A stretch of DNA of 64,000 nucleotides. Origin: Lathyrus oleraceus. Its lineage: Eukaryota > Streptophyta > Magnoliopsida > Fabales > Fabaceae. Of this stretch, positions 1-12,943 are shown in pieces; the stretch's first letter is position 1, and each line of letters starts with the position of its first letter. The notes beneath the pieces were generated by a model, which worked only from the letters and a program-made list of their open reading frames with translations, was not told where the DNA came from and made no database searches. The DNA is taken from the NCBI RefSeq assembly GCF_024323335.1, contig NC_066584.1:235705494-235769493 (forward strand), written 5' to 3'. A program made the translations under genes and the position numbers.

Positions 1-2718
1 TTGGATAAGAAATTTATTCGTCCGAGTGTGTCACCGTGGGGTGCACCAGTGTTATTGGTTAAGAAGAAAGAAGGTACTATGAGGTTGTGTGTGGACTACA
101 GACAACTGAATAAAGTGACGATCAAGAATCGGTATCCTTTGCCGAGAATTGATGATTTGATGGATCAGTTGGTTGGTGCAAGTGTGTTCAGCAAGATAGA
201 TTTGAGATCTGGGTATCATCAGATACGTGTGAAAAATGAGGATATTCAGAAGACTGCTTTCAGAACAAGATATGGACATTATGAGTATTCTGTAATGCCT
301 TTTGGTGTGACTAATGCGCCTGGAGTGTTTATGGAGTATATGAATAGGATTTTCCATCCGTACCTAGATCAATTTGTTGTGGTGTTTATTGATGATATTT
401 TGGTGTATTCGAAATCTGAAGAAGAGCATGCTGAGCATTTGAGAGTGGTTTTGGGAGTTCTACGAGAAAAGAAGTTATTCGCTAAACTATCCAAGTGTGA
501 ATTTTGGTTAGAAGAGGTTAGTTTTCTTGGTCATGTGATTTCAAGAGGTGGTGTTGCTGTTGATCCTTCTAAGATAGAAGCGGTATCTAAGTGGGAAGCT
601 CCGAAGTCAGTTTCGGAGATAAGGAGTTTTCTTGGACTTGCAGGTTATTATAGGAAATTTATTGAGGGATTTTCCAAGTTGGCGTTACCGTTGACAATGT
701 TGACTAGAAAGGGGCAAGCGTTTGTTTGGGATTCAAAATGTGAAGAAGGTTTCCAAGAGTTAAAGAGAAGGTTAACTACTGCTCCTATTCTGATATTACC
801 GAGTTCGTCGGAATTATTTGAGGTTTATTGTGATGCTTCATTGTTGGGTTTAGGTGGTGTGTTGATGCAGAATAAGCAGGTTATAGCTTATGCTTCGAGA
901 CAGCTGAGGGTTCATGAGAGGAACTATCCGACGCATGATTTAGAGTTGGCAGCTGTGGTATTTGTTCTGAAGTTGTGGAGGCATTATTTGTATGGGTCAA
1001 GATTTGAAGTTTTCAGTGACCATAAAAGTTTAAAGTATTTGTTTGATCAGAAAGAGCTGAATATGAGACAGAGAAGATGGTTAGAATTTCTGAAGGATTA
1101 TGACTTTGGTTTGAATTACCATCCGGGTAAAGCAAATGTAGTGGCTGATGCATTGAGTCGGAAATCCTTACACATGTCTATGTTAATGGTTAAAGAGTTG
1201 GATTTAATTGAGCAGTTTAGAGATTTGAGTTTGGTGTGTGAGAGTACTCACAATAGTGTTAAATTGGGGATGTTGAAGTTGACGAGTAATATTCTGGATG
1301 AGATCAGAGAGGGTCAGAAATCCGATATGCTTTTGGTTGATAAGTTGACTTTAGTAAATCAAGGTCAAGGTGGTGAATTCAGATTTGATGAGAATGGTGT
1401 TTTGAAATTTGGTAGTCGGGTGTGTATTCCGGATGTTACTGAGCTTAAGAAGAGTATTCTTGAAGAGGGACATCGTAGTGGCTTGAGTATTCATCCTGGA
1501 GCTACGAAGATGTACCATGATTTGAAGAAGTTATTTTGGTGGCCGGGAATGAAAAGAGAAATTGCGAGTTTTGTTTATTCCTGTTTGACTTGTCAGAAGT
1601 CAAAGATTGAGCATCAGAAGCCGTCTGGGCTAATGCAACCGTTGGCTATTCCAGAGTGGAAGTGGGATAGTATCAGTATGGATTTTGTTTCTGGTTTACC
1701 GAGGACAAGTAAGAATTTTGAGGCTATCTGGGTGATTGTTGATAGATTGACGAAGTCGGCTCATTTCATTCCGATCAGGATGGATTATCCGTTAGAGAGG
1801 CTAGCCGAGTTGTATATTGAGAAGATTGTAAGTTTGCATGGTATTCCGTCGAGTATTGTTTCGGACAGAGATCCTAGATTTACATCAAAGTTCTGGGAAG
1901 GTTTGCAGAGGGCTTTGGGAACTAAGCTGAGATTGAGTTCTGCATATCATCCGCAGACTGATGGTCAGACTGAGAGGACGATTCAGTCGTTAGAGGATCT
2001 TTTGAGAGCTTGTGTTTTGGAGAAGGGAGGTGCTTGGGACGGTTATTTGCCTTTGATTGAGTTTACCTACAACAATAGTTTTCATTCGAGCATTGGTATG
2101 GCACCGTTTGAAGCTTTGTATGGTAGGAGATGTCGGACACCTTTATGTTGGTATGAGTCCGGTGAGAGTGCTGTAGTTGGACCGGAGATTGTTCAACAAA
2201 CTACGGAAAAGATTAAGATGATTCGGGAGAAGATGAGGATTGCTCAGAGTCGTCAGAAAAGTTATCATGACAAGAGAAGGAAGTCACTTGAGTTCCAAGA
2301 GGGAGATCATGTATTTCTTCGTGTCACTCCGATAACTGGTGTTGGTCGAGCTTTGAAGTCGAAGAAGTTGACACCTCGATTTATTGGTCCCTATCAGATT
2401 TTGGAGAGGATAGGAGAGGTAGCCTATCGTATCGCCTTACCACCGTCGCTTGCGAATTTGCATGATGTTTTTCATGTGTCTCAGTTGAGGAGATACATTC
2501 ATGATCCGTCGCATGTTGTCCAAGTAGATGATGTACAGGTGAGAGATAACCTGACTGTTGAAACATCACCTATGAGGATTGAGGATCGAGAGTTGAAGCA
2601 GTTGCGGGGTAAAGAGATTGCCTTGGTGAAGGTAGCTTGGGGAGGACCAGCAGGTGGCAATGTGACTTGGGAACTCGAGAGTCAGATGAAGGAGTCTTAT
2701 CCGGAGTTGTTCGCTTGA
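1..2718 (+). CDS. Ty3/gypsy pol polyprotein, partial (RT, RNase H, integrase, chromodomain-like tail)
   Basis: Replication and integration enzymes of the retrotransposon, acting in virus-like particles and then the nucleus. The frame is open from base 1, so the true start is upstream; the visible part begins inside the reverse transcriptase fingers. RT spans about residues 1-190 with catalytic FIDD at 129-132. RNase H follows with YCDAS (D278). The integrase zinc region (HHCC) is near 490-540. The integrase core has D561, D622 and E658, the correct DD35E spacing. The last ~55 residues resemble the Tekay chromodomain-like tail (KVAW...VTWE). There is no stop or frameshift in 905 codons, so the copy is recent or was so until lately. 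It ends with TGA 42 bp before the LTR. A decayed minus-strand relative lies at 39.1-52.1 kb. Confidence 0.95.
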   Translation: MDKKFIRPSVSPWGAPVLLVKKKEGTMRLCVDYRQLNKVTIKNRYPLPRIDDLMDQLVGASVFSKIDLRSGYHQIRVKNEDIQKTAFRTRYGHYEYSVMPFGVTNAPGVFMEYMNRIFHPYLDQFVVVFIDDILVYSKSEEEHAEHLRVVLGVLREKKLFAKLSKCEFWLEEVSFLGHVISRGGVAVDPSKIEAVSKWEAPKSVSEIRSFLGLAGYYRKFIEGFSKLALPLTMLTRKGQAFVWDSKCEEGFQELKRRLTTAPILILPSSSELFEVYCDASLLGLGGVLMQNKQVIAYASRQLRVHERNYPTHDLELAAVVFVLKLWRHYLYGSRFEVFSDHKSLKYLFDQKELNMRQRRWLEFLKDYDFGLNYHPGKANVVADALSRKSLHMSMLMVKELDLIEQFRDLSLVCESTHNSVKLGMLKLTSNILDEIREGQKSDMLLVDKLTLVNQGQGGEFRFDENGVLKFGSRVCIPDVTELKKSILEEGHRSGLSIHPGATKMYHDLKKLFWWPGMKREIASFVYSCLTCQKSKIEHQKPSGLMQPLAIPEWKWDSISMDFVSGLPRTSKNFEAIWVIVDRLTKSAHFIPIRMDYPLERLAELYIEKIVSLHGIPSSIVSDRDPRFTSKFWEGLQRALGTKLRLSSAYHPQTDGQTERTIQSLEDLLRACVLEKGGAWDGYLPLIEFTYNNSFHSSIGMAPFEALYGRRCRTPLCWYESGESAVVGPEIVQQTTEKIKMIREKMRIAQSRQKSYHDKRRKSLEFQEGDHVFLRVTPITGVGRALKSKKLTPRFIGPYQILERIGEVAYRIALPPSLANLHDVFHVSQLRRYIHDPSHVVQVDDVQVRDNLTVETSPMRIEDRELKQLRGKEIALVKVAWGGPAGGNVTWELESQMKESYPELFA

Positions 2719-2748
2719 GGTATGTTTTCGAGGACGAAAACTCTTTTA

Positions 2749-2760
2749 GTGGGGGAGAGT
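2749..2760 (+). promoter_or_regulatory. polypurine tract (plus-strand primer)
   Basis: GTGGGGGAGAGT directly abuts the first base of the LTR, the expected place for the RNase H-resistant primer of plus-strand DNA synthesis. The corresponding site of the minus-strand relative near 39083 is also purine-rich. Confidence 0.85.
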
Positions 2761-2903
2761 TGTAACACCCCGATAATAATATGTATTTATTTAAATTAAA
2801 TTAATAATATGTTTATTAATTTAATTAGAATATTTGAATTATTATTATTATTTTGGAATAATAATTATTGGGATAATTATTTAGTGGAATAATATTATTG
2901 GAG

Positions 2904-2910
2904 TATATAA
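2904..2910 (+). promoter_or_regulatory. LTR TATA box
   Basis: TATATAA lies 143 bp into the LTR, followed by a purine-rich transcribed leader. It is the best candidate core promoter of the element; no start site can be seen directly. Confidence 0.5.
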
Positions 2911-3371
2911 GCTGGAATAATAAAAAGTCCCAATTTTTGGTAAAAAGGTTAATTTCACGTGAAAAGGGAAAAGAGGCAGAAAGGGCAAAAAGCAAAAGAA
3001 CGAAGGTTGAAGGAAAGGAAAGCTTGGAGCTCAGAGACTGCCGGATTAACTCAGGTAAGGGGGGTTTATCATCGGTTAACGGGTATTATATGATAATATG
3101 TCATGGGTAGTGATAGACCATTGTTTTACCTCTGATTAGATTGTTGTATGCTGGAAATCTGAATTTTTGGGATGAACGAAATTGGGTGCTAATCGAAAGA
3201 AACTCGTAGGAATTGTATGTGATAATGTTAGGAGTTGTGAAATAGAATAGGGAATGATCGGGTTAGATGATATGAGTGATTTCTGAGTAAATGTGGACTG
3301 TGGAAGGTTAGATCGAATAGAACTCGTAGCAGGAAAAACCATAGCAGATCTGGAAATCTGGCTTCTGGTCA

Positions 3372-3647
3372 TACGCGTATGGCACTAGGCAATACGCGTA
3401 TGAGATGTTGGTACGCGTATGGGGGGAAGCCTTACGCGTATGGGAGAAAGAGATGATATTTTGAACGTAAATTGGTCTCTGTTGGTACGCGTAATGGGAA
3501 GTTGTTACGCGTAGCGTACGCGTATGGGATAGGTGGTACGCGTATGAGTGGGCGAGGAAATGCGCAATACGCGTATGAGAGTGGGCAATACGCGTATGGA
3601 GTTGGCCAGGTTTGGGCAATACGCGTATGGCATGGACAGTACGCGTA
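3372..3647 (+). repeat. array of 12 TACGCGTA palindromes
   Basis: The 8-bp palindrome TACGCGTA starts at 3372, 3393, 3412, 3433, 3486, 3506, 3517, 3537, 3568, 3589, 3620 and 3640, usually followed by TGG or TGAG. Start-to-start spacings are 21, 19, 21, 53, 20, 11, 20, 31, 21, 31 and 20, all near multiples of about 10.4 bp. Each copy contains ACGCGT, which fits the VCGCGB CGCG-box bound by plant CAMTA factors and offers two CpG sites. The surrounding LTR is otherwise AT-rich and CpG-poor. Confidence 0.95.
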
Positions 3648-3955
3648 GGGGCAGAGTTGGGATTTTCCTGAACTGTTGTTGTGCAGTTTTTGGTTGTTTA
3701 GGCTGAGTGATGTACTTAGCTGAGATATGATGTTGTAGGGATCATTTTCCGTTGTTTTGAGTGGTATAGGTATTAGTAGAGCGGGCTAATACTGTGGTTG
3801 ATTATGTGGCATGATATGATGTGCTTTTGTGATTAATTATGTTGATAATGTGTGATGGTATACATGATGATGTGAATGTATACGTTTGTGAATAGACTGT
3901 ATTATGGCTTAGAGTGTGAGCATGTGTCTATTCTTGATTATTGTGGATGTTGCAT

Positions 3956-4135
3956 TGCTAGGTGATTAGCATGCATGTTGTGGCCCATTTGGGGTGGTAG
4001 CTAATTCCCATGGTGAGGAATTAGTGAGTATATCATTTGATTGTTGTTGCTGATGTTTGCATGCTAGGTGATTAGCGTGCATTTCATGGCCCATTTGGGG
4101 TGGTAGCTAATTCCCATGGTGAGGAATTAGTGAGT
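3956..4135 (+). repeat. two 74-bp direct repeats, 106 bp apart
   Basis: The segment 3956-4029 recurs at 4062-4135 with few changes. Each unit contains TGCTAGGTGATTAG, GGCCCATTTGGGG, CTAATTCCCATGG and ends GAGGAATTAGTGAGT. They lie in the 3' half of the LTR. Confidence 0.9.
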
Positions 4136-4847
4136 GAGTCACTATGTCTCAAATGAGTGGGACTAGTGAGCTTGGTAGCCGTGCCTGGATTTGGACGGTG
4201 AGGTTGAACTATATGTTCACAACATAGTCGGTACCGCATGCATAGAGTCTCATTGCATAATGAATGTATGGCATATAATATGAATGGATGTATTCCAGTA
4301 TTATATGTGTATTGTGTGTTGTGTTATTGATGTTGAATATGGTTGAGAATCTACTGTTGAGTATGATATTTGAACGAATATTGTTGTTGCTGAATGCGTA
4401 ATCTGATTAGGGTGAATTAATGTGTTAATTACTTGGCATTACATGTTGTCCTATAATGCTTATTATATTGATTGAGGAACTCACCCTTACGCCTATTTTT
4501 CAGGTAACGAGAAATGAGTTGAGTAGAAGCTAATGCTTGGAGTCTAGAGTAGTTCTTATGGGTCATGCTCTGATAGATGTAACATCGGGACGGGATGTTC
4601 TACTTGTTTTCATTGATGATTGTTGAATAAGCTTACATGTATTGTGTTGCATGTTTTGTATTGATATTGGATTTTTATTCCGCTGCGAATTATGCAAATG
4701 TTTTATTTGATTAAATAAATGAGCATGACAGGATATTTTGGAACATGGTGTGAATATGTTGTGTGACACCCTTCGGGGCATAATTACTCTGATTGATATT
4801 TTTATTATTTTAATTAAATATTTGGGGTATTTTAGAAGGGTGTTACA

Positions 4848-7800
4848 CCAATCACTGGACTTACGTCAGACTCCACACAAACAAGAGGTTAACCGGACGC
4901 TGAGTCGTCAAAAGCAACAAAGAAGTTGAACAAACAAGCTAACAGGGAGTCTGGTACTCGAGCCTGCTAACTGTCAAGCAACACACACAAAAAAGAAAAA
5001 GGGTGCCCGGAGAGATCTCGTACGATCTCCTGCCTACGTACCTCATCTGGTATGAGGATCAGGGCAACGTAGTTCCCCTTAACAGGGGAGAAACTTTCTC
5101 CTAACCAGAGACTGGGAAATGACAAACTAGAAGGGAGACTGACTCGAGCCTAATAGTTATCATGTAATCCATCATGGTCCTAGGTTGAAGTTTCTATCTA
5201 ACTTGCACAGGCAGCAAGCTATCCTAAACAGGCAAAGCAAAGCAAACATACACAATTAGCACGCACTATATACAAACAAAGTGGGCTCACACAAGGTTAG
5301 ACTGTGAAACACAAGCCAACTGGAATCGGGTGATGTTAGCTCTTAACCCTAACATTGAGAGTTAGGGTGAAGCAGATGAAATGGGAAGTGAGGGTAAGAC
5401 CTCACAACTCTTATCCCTGGCCTGGGAGAGCTTTTAAACAGATGAAAGTGTGGGAGTTCAGAAAGTAGGAACTCTTCTCCACATATGACTGACACAACAT
5501 AGATCTTGGGTTAATATCCACAATGCATCAACACAAGGTGTGTGAGCAAAGTGGATGACACACTGAATAGCAGGAGATGGATTACACATCTCTTTTATCT
5601 GCCAATTGCCTCATAGGGGTCTTTTCCTGCTTGGCACAAAGATAAACAAACACAAGCATTGCCTCTTAAGGAGGGCTTCAGACAGGTGCCTGCCCAAGTA
5701 ACAGGACAGGTCTTCCAGACTACATGAAGTCAGAGAAGTTATACCTCAAATGGTTAAGCAACCAAGCAACAGCAAAAGCAAGTTCAAAGAACTTAAGCAA
5801 CTAATGTACCTGAAAACAATCTAACTCAGTCAGTACACAACTCACAAAGTCAATCAGACAGTTAATAGTCAACAGTCAACAGACATAGTCCAACAGACAA
5901 GCAACAATGTGCAAGGCACAAGCTCAACTCAAATGAGCTAAAAGCCACCTACAAAACAAGTCAAGGTTAGTAAACATCAACCAAATAATCCAACTCAAGC
6001 AATGTGAATCAATCTCCTCATGGCCATATGCTTTTCATCCTGAAAACAAAACTCAAACATAAGCACAAACCACTAGGACAAGGCCTAGGGTCAAAGATGG
6101 AGAAATAATCCAAAACAGAACATGAAATCTGACATGAATCAAGCTCAATCAATCAAGAACATCATCCAAAAGGTCTCATGTCAATAGCATCAACCAAGTT
6201 CATTTCACAAAGCAAATAAGGCAAGGCATGCAAGTTGGAAACACATTGAAGCAACAGAATGAACAAATGCACAATAATTCCAAAATGGCTCAATAAATTC
6301 CAAGAAAAATCATGGCTAAACATAACACATCACATGATCAACACACCAAAAATCAAGGCATTTGGACAAGTTTAGGCAAGGAAATCAAATTCCATAAGGC
6401 AAGGTAAGCATAAACAAGCTCAAATAGGACACAATTTGATACATCAACTTAGCACAAGCCTAAAACAGAATTGGTACATGATAAAGACCTCAAACCAAAT
6501 CCAAAATAAACTTCAATGTGTATAGAAACAATGTACAAAATTTTACATTCATAGGATAAACAACCATCATTTCACAAATCATTGAAGTTCATGACTATAC
6601 AAAAGTGCACAAATGGCAATCCAGAAAGAAAAATCTCAAACAAATCAGAAATGAGTCCAAAAATTCCACAAAAATTCATGAGCACTATCAACATCCAGAA
6701 GAAGCATCATGCAAAAAAATCACATCATTAGGCATTTATTTGGCATGGCAAAGAAAATCATCAAACCAAGCAAGCAAAGGTGTGACACACATTGTCACAC
6801 CTACATTAACATGAGCATATCTCAACAACCAGACATTCTAAAAATACAAACTCAACACCAAAAGGTCCCTAAAGATGTCTAGTTTAAGCATGCAAAGTTT
6901 CAAAGGCATTGGATTAAAATTCATCATTTCACAAAGCAAATGGCAAGCAATGTTCAAATTGGACATGCATACACAAACCCTAGGCCAAATTAAATTCCAA
7001 ACGTGCACAATTTCTGGAAAAATATTCAAAAAAAACTAGACATGATGAGGATCAAGATGCAAAAATTCCCAGGTCATTTGGATCAATATTCATAGAGTTA
7101 TGATTTTCGGAAGTGGAGAGAAAATTAAAAAATGAAAGATGAAGCATACATGAATGGATAGCATAAAATGAACAAAAATGCAAAAGGCCAATTTGGAAAT
7201 GCACCGGATGGGAATCGAAGTGAGAATGTATTTGAATGTGGCGCGTCTTATGTGAAACGCACCGTTTCACTTATGCATATGTGGCAACGGGAATCAATTT
7301 GGACCAATTAGTTTGACACATCAATGCCACGCGTACCAATACATGGAGACTAACACTCAAACGCATGCAGAAAGACGCTCATGAAGATCAAACACGATCT
7401 GGAAACATAAAACCCTAGCATTCATACGTGTTCATCGTGTTCATATGCTCAAGAACACATGTGTCCAGAAATCAAAAACCAGTACACCATTGGATAGATC
7501 TTTCCACATACATTAACAATCCATAACCGATTTAACCTAATTCCACATGTATAAAAAGATTCGAACAAAAGAATTTTCACATGCCAAACTTAAAATCCTC
7601 ATAACTAATTCATTACTTCATGAAAATCAATGAAACAAAGCTCAGATTAATCACCAACGAAAGATCTACAACATGCATCTATCAATTTCGTGAATCATGA
7701 GAGTCGAATTCTGACCTTAATGGAAATGCAGAAGTGAAACAGGTTGATTTAAGCCTTGCTAAGCACAAACAGTTCTTCCTCAGCTCTTGTATGATGATTT

Positions 7801-9330
7801 GGATGAAGGCTTAATGCTCAATCGCGCTTGATATTGCTTAAATCTCCAACTGCCATTAATGGATGTGAGCTTCAACAGTCCTCAAATCTGCATGAAACTT
7901 GATGGATCTTGCTTCCAAAGTGTTCAATTATGCTTGTGGATGAAGGATTAATCAAGAACAAGGCAATGTTTATGAAGAAATTTGATGAAAAAGTGAGAGA
8001 ACCAAATGAAGAAAATTGTGAAAATGGATCTAGATCTGAGAATTATAAGGTGTTAATCATGAATTCTGTTATGCTTAGCTATATACATGATGTGCTAATG
8101 ATGCTTGTTAATCACAATTAAGCAAATGCAAGTGGATTAGAGAAAACCAAGTGTAATGCAAATTTGCAAATTCACCCCTTATGCATGCATGCCAATGCTA
8201 CAGTACACGAATCTGGCTTGGAAATCATTTCAAATGTTGTTTTAGAGCCAAGGCAAGTGTTAAAATGTAAAAACAATGCACCATTTTCAAATTGGAAATT
8301 TCCCTCCAAAATTCAAATGAAAATGCAAATATTTTTGTGATCAAAATGCATGTCTTATGATGCATGAATTGGATAGTGCATGTCAAGAGAGAAATGTTGC
8401 AAAAAGAACCATCTCATTTGGCCTTATGGTTTGAAAGTTATGCCTTCTTGAAGTTCAAATTCACTTGGCAAAGATTGATCCATATCTTTTCAACCATACA
8501 TGAGAAATTCATGTTCTTGGACTTTTTGGAAATGGGAGAACAAGATATACAACTTTCATGTTGGAAAAAATTTCATTTGAATCTTGCTTGATCATGTAAT
8601 CTTGAGGAGAAAACCTTTCCATTTTTGGCAATTTTGAATTACAAGTCACTTTCTATTTTTGGAAAGTTTTGTCCTGACTTTATTTTCTTCAATGTTGATG
8701 TTTGAAATGTCAAATGAGACTTGTTTGAACATGAATGAAGTATTTCTAACCACTTCCCACCTCCAAATCCAACAGTTGACTTTTGGTTGACTTTTGTTGA
8801 CTGATAGATGACTTGGTCATGCACAGATGAATCTGAGCCTCAATCTCCTGATGAAATGGCTCCAAAATGAAACCCTAGCTTTCACAAGCTCAATAAAACC
8901 ACATGATGATCCCCATCTCAATGAAGACCTCATCTCCTTGAAAAACCCTGATTGGCACAATGCAACTGATTAGGGTTGACCAGAGGTCAAAACCCTAATC
9001 CCAAGGAATGATCAGGCACAATGAACCTCTTGGTGATGATAAGACCATGATGATGGTGATGTACCATTTCAACCAAGATAATGATCAATCTCCTTGACGA
9101 ACCAATAAACCCTAATTGAAGCACAAACCCTCAGATGATTAGTGATCAATTCAATAAGACCCTCAGGCTTGCATCTCTTAACCTCTTTATCTTCTGAGAA
9201 AGACCTAGGAGGATGACTTGCTTATCATTTCCACATGATATGCAAATATGCAATGACTAATGTCCTACAAGATGAAATGCAATATGCTAAGCTAGTCCCA
9301 AGAGAGGAGGGCAAATTTTGAGGTGTTACA
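4848..9330 (+). repeat. Ogre-like LTR, 5' end not seen
   Basis: This 4.5-kb stretch has no credible gene; short open frames are chance. It ends ...CAAATTTTGAGGTGTTACA at 9330, like the end of the block at 34453-38870 (...CAAATTTGGGGTCTTACA). Both carry a TGCCTACGTACC motif near their left side (5033; 34529), followed by a GAGG(A/G)ATCA-like word. Such long coding-free LTRs are typical of Ogre elements of legumes. The Tekay element ending at 4847 appears to sit close to its 5' end. No internal Ogre region follows, so this is either a solo LTR or a truncated copy. The family assignment is inferred from layout and motifs. Confidence 0.5.
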
Positions 9331-9470
9331 ATCGTCACAAGAGATCTACACCAAAGGTTTCAATCGTCACAAGAGGTAAATATTCTATCACTGATCATGA
9401 TCATTCGTAAGGATCTCTAAAGGAGAAAATTTTAATTTCCGTTTCATTTTGGATCGCAATTCTCCTTCAG

Positions 9471-12459
9471 TTGATGGTTACAATAAGAGATGGAGAGAGA
9501 TTCAAGGACCAGTGGTACTTGGACTCAGGATGCTCGTCACACATGTCTGGAAGGAATGATTGGTTTACCAACATAACGCCCTCAATGAAGAACATGGTAA
9601 ATTTTGTAAATGACAATACTCTAGCAGTTGAAGGTGTTAGTGATGTTCTGATTATGAGGAAAGATGGCAAGAGGTCAGTAATTTCAAATGTGTTGTACAT
9701 ATCAGGCATGAATAGCATATTGCTCAGTATAGGGAAGCTAGTCAAAAAGAACTATAAGGAGTCGATCAAAGATAAGATGACGAGAGTTCTCGACTTAAAT
9801 GGAAGGTTGATCTTGAAGGCTTCAATGTCTCAGAATAGAACCTTCAAGATTGAGCTTAATGTCATGGAGCATAAGGGCCTTGCAACAGCAGCCAGCAGAG
9901 ATGAATGAATATGGCATTATAGACTTGGTCATCTCAAATTCAAAGACTTTAGAGTTTTAAAGAGAAGAAATATGGTTTCAGGATTACCAAAAATTGACAT
10001 TTTAAACAAAGTGTGTGGAGAATGTGTGCAGGTGAAACAACACAAGAACAACTTCAGTAAGGATGCAGGAAGCAGGTCGAAGGCAATTCTTAAGTCATAT
10101 ACTCTGATGTATATTGACATATCCAGATGGATTCGATTAGAGGTAACATATACTTTGTTACATTCATAGATGATTTCAGTAGAAAATTATGGGCTTACTT
10201 GATCAAAAAGAAAAGTGAAGTGATCGAGGTATTTGCCAAGTTTAAATCTATGGTGAAAGACAAAGTGGTTGAAAGCTCAAGATTCTGAGGACTCATGGTG
10301 GTGGAAGATATGTGTCGAAAGACTTTGATGCATAATGTGTGAAAAAGGGATTGTGCATGAGGTGGTGCCACCCTACACTCTACAACAGAATGGAGTCGCA
10401 GAAAGGAAGAATATGACCATCATGAATATGGTGAGAAGTATGTTGGAAGACAAGCATATGCCCAAAGAATTATGAGGAGAAGTTGTGTCGACTGCAACAT
10501 ATATACTAAATAGATGTCTGACGAAAAAGCTAGAAAGAATCACGCCAGAAGAATGTTGGTCTAGTATCAAGCCTAGTTTGAGTCATTTGAAGGTGTTTGG
10601 ATCTATAGCTAATAGACATGTGCCAAATCAGTTGAGAAGAAAACTTGATGACAAGTCAAGTCAGATGATTTTGATAGGATATCATCCGACTGGAAGATGC
10701 AAATTGTTCGACCCAGTGAACAAGCAAGTGGTGATCAGCAGGGACGTGATCATAGATGAGCTTAAGGAATGGGATTGAACTGAGAATGTTAAGAATGATT
10801 CAGTGATAATCTTTTGCAATGAACCAGCTAGTGAAGTCGAAAGAGAAGTTCGACAAGAAGTCAGAAGTGAAGCAGACCCAAGCAAAACTCAAAGAATAAG
10901 ACACATGCCTGCAAGGTTGCAAGAATGTGTGATCACATATGATGATATGGTCAATGAAAAAGGTGAGCTAGTACACTATGCTTTCTACGCAAATGTCGAA
11001 CTAGTCAATGCAACTAAGGCATTGAAAGATTCGAAATGGGTGAAAGCAACGAATGAAGAACTGAAGTAAATCAAAGTCAATAACATTTGGTCACTTGTAA
11101 AATTGCCCTAAGACAAGAAGGCAATCGACGTGAAGTGGGTATACAAGGTAAATTTGAATCCCAAAGGAAAAGTGACTCGACACAAGGCGAGACTTGTGGC
11201 GAAAGGATTTCTTCAGAAAGAAGGAATCGACTTCGACGAAGTTTTTGCACCTGTTGTTAGGATCGAAACAATCAACTTGGTTACTGGTCTAGCAAACATG
11301 AACAACTGGCAGACTGTGTCAGATGAATGTGAAATGTGCATTCCTGAATGACCCATTAGAATAAGAATTTTATGTTTCACAACCAGATGGGTTTGTGAAA
11401 CAAGGCGAAGAAAGAAAGGTATACATACTGCATAAAGCTCTGTACGGACTTAAACAAGCTCCAAAGGCTTAGAACAAGAAGATATATGGCTTTCTAAGGG
11501 AGAAGGAATTTGTGAAGTGCACAAATGAACATGGAATATATGTAAGAAGAAGCAAGAGCGAATTGCTTATACTATGTCTCTATGTCAATGACTTATTGAT
11601 AACAGATAGATGCAAGAAGGAGATCGAATACTTCAAAGATGATCTCAACAAGGAATTAGAAATATGAGATCTGGGTGATATTTCATATTTCCTTGGCATG
11701 GAATTCTACAAGAGTGGTTGAGGTTTTATGATGCATCAAATAGGGTATGCGGGCGAAATACTCAAGAGATTTGAGATGCAAGATTGCAACCCAACTTCGA
11801 CTCCAGTTGAGCCTAGATTACAACTATCGAAAAATTCAGATGAAGATGATGTTGACCCAACTCGATATAGAAGACTTACTGGGTCACTTCGATACCTTTG
11901 TCACACAAGGCCTAACTTAGCATACAATGTAGGTATGGTGAGTAGATTCATGCAGAAGTCAAAGGTATCACATCTAGTAGCGGCAAAGAGAATACTAAGG
12001 TATTTGAAAGGAACTCTCGACTATGGAATTTTATTTCCTATAGCTGATGAAGGAAAAGAATGTAAACTAGTGGAATACATCGACTCAAGTTGGTGGAGTG
12101 ATGTTGAGGATCGAAAATCCACGGTTGGCTATGTGTTTATGTTAGGTGGTGCGCCAGTTACTTGGAGTTTGAGAAAGGAGCCAGTATTGGCATTATCATC
12201 TTGTGAAGCAATTACCATGAAGATCGACAGCATGTTAGCTATCAATCTGGCGAAGAATCTGATAGCACATGGTCAAAGCAAGCACATCGAAATGAGGTTC
12301 AATTATCTTCGAGAGCAGGTAGCAGATGGAAAGATGGATTTGGAACACTGTAGAACTGAGAATCAGATTGTAGACATCATGGTGAAGGGAATGCAGGTCG
12401 AAGTGTTCAGAAGACTAAGACTTATGATGAATATAGATAGCTTAGACACAATGAATTAG
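9471..12459 (+). pseudogene. copia pol remnant (protease, integrase, RT, RNase H)
   Basis: Recognisable in order: protease with WYLDSGCSSHMSG just after the start; pre-integrase and integrase pieces (about 9915-10480); post-core region with ATYILNRC (10485-10778); RT entry [11 protein letters not shown] and [16 protein letters not shown] (11130-11350); KALYGLKQAPKA and a changed catalytic motif read as YVND near 11580; and an RNase H tail ending before TAG at 12457-12459. Stops and frame breaks occur throughout (for example TGG to TGA near 9906), so the copy is dead. It shares its decay pattern and family with element 2. Confidence 0.85.
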
Positions 12460-12465
12460 GTGGTG

Positions 12466-12943
12466 TATTGAATTGTAATTTCTTGTGTCAAAGCAGGTTG
12501 CTCGACAGGATAAGGATTCGTCAAATAGCCTAGTGTATCGAGTTGTATTAGTGTGTCGAAGTGTCAAAGAATGTTGTTTCACACTGGATTTTGACTTAGG
12601 TCTATTTTTTGATAGTGTTAACTATTTTGGGATTTTATAGTTTTGGGTTTTGGCTTAGGGGTAAGCTAACCTAAATCTATAAATAAAAGGAGTAACCCTT
12701 ATTCTTATTATGAACTCATAACACTGTATTCACATGATTTTGCAGTTGCAAAGTGAATAAAGAATTTTTCACTGGTTGTGGACAGAGAGAAAACTCTGCA
12801 GAAAATATTCTTCTTCTTTTCAAATGTTCTTTTATTTTATTTCTCAATCGTTCTTTTCTTTTCATTGTCATTGCGTGGTTGATAACAATCCTGTTTATCA
12901 AGATTGATAGAAATTCTTCATAAATTTAAATGAATTTCTAACA
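12466..12943 (+). repeat. 3' LTR of copia element 1 (478 bp)
   Basis: It matches the LTRs of element 2 in reverse complement: start TATTGAATTGTAATTT (the ancestral TGTTG start is mutated) and end GAATTTCTAACA. It has a TATA box TATAAATA at 12678-12685 and the purine-rich AATTAGGTGGTG just before it as probable polypurine tract. Confidence 0.85.

Larger units (their letters stand above)
1..4847 (+). mobile_element. Tekay-like Ty3/gypsy retrotransposon, 3' part
   Basis: The element enters at the left window edge inside pol and ends with a complete 3' LTR. Seen: open pol frame, polypurine tract, LTR with TG...CA ends and inverted repeats TGTAACACCC / GGGTGTTACA. Known of the family: a chromodomain-like C-terminus after the integrase and long LTRs place such elements in the Tekay/Del chromovirus clade. 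The 5' LTR, gag and protease lie outside the window. The five bases after the LTR (CCAAT, 4848-4852) would be the target duplication, but the partner copy is not visible. It seems to have inserted near the 5' end of the Ogre-like LTR that follows. Confidence 0.9.
2761..4847 (+). repeat. 3' LTR of the Tekay-like element (2,087 bp)
   Basis: Boundaries are set by the polypurine tract on the left and by the terminal inverted repeats TGTAACACCC and GGGTGTTACA. Contents in order: AT-rich U3, TATA-like box at 2904, purine-rich leader ending in a splice-donor-like CAGGTAAGG near 3053, the TACGCGTA array at 3372-3647, a 74-bp direct repeat pair at 3956-4135, and AATAAA at 4714-4719. The last is a possible polyadenylation signal, but that word is common in such AT-rich DNA. 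Confidence 0.9.
9331..12943 (+). mobile_element. Ty1/copia element 1, 5'-truncated and decayed
   Basis: It is collinear with the complete element at 14491-20036 (opposite strand) from the protease to the 3' LTR. The 5' LTR and nearly all of gag are missing. Bases 9331-9470 are leader-like DNA, with two copies of AATCGTCACAAGAG, and do not match the start of element 2. The Ogre-like LTR abuts its left side. No target duplication can be tested. Confidence 0.8.

Noticed and set aside
3308..3619. A 103-codon antisense open frame rich in HTR/YAY repeats
   Set aside because: It is only the reverse reading of the TACGCGTA array; no promoter, domain or sensible composition.
3372..3647. CRISPR-like array
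   Set aside because: The repeat is only 8 bp, spacers are 3-45 bp, the DNA is plant LTR, and no cas gene is present.
7909..8121. Possible small gene, 70 codons
   Set aside because: It lies in a coding-free Ogre-like LTR with no domain or splice-supported extension.
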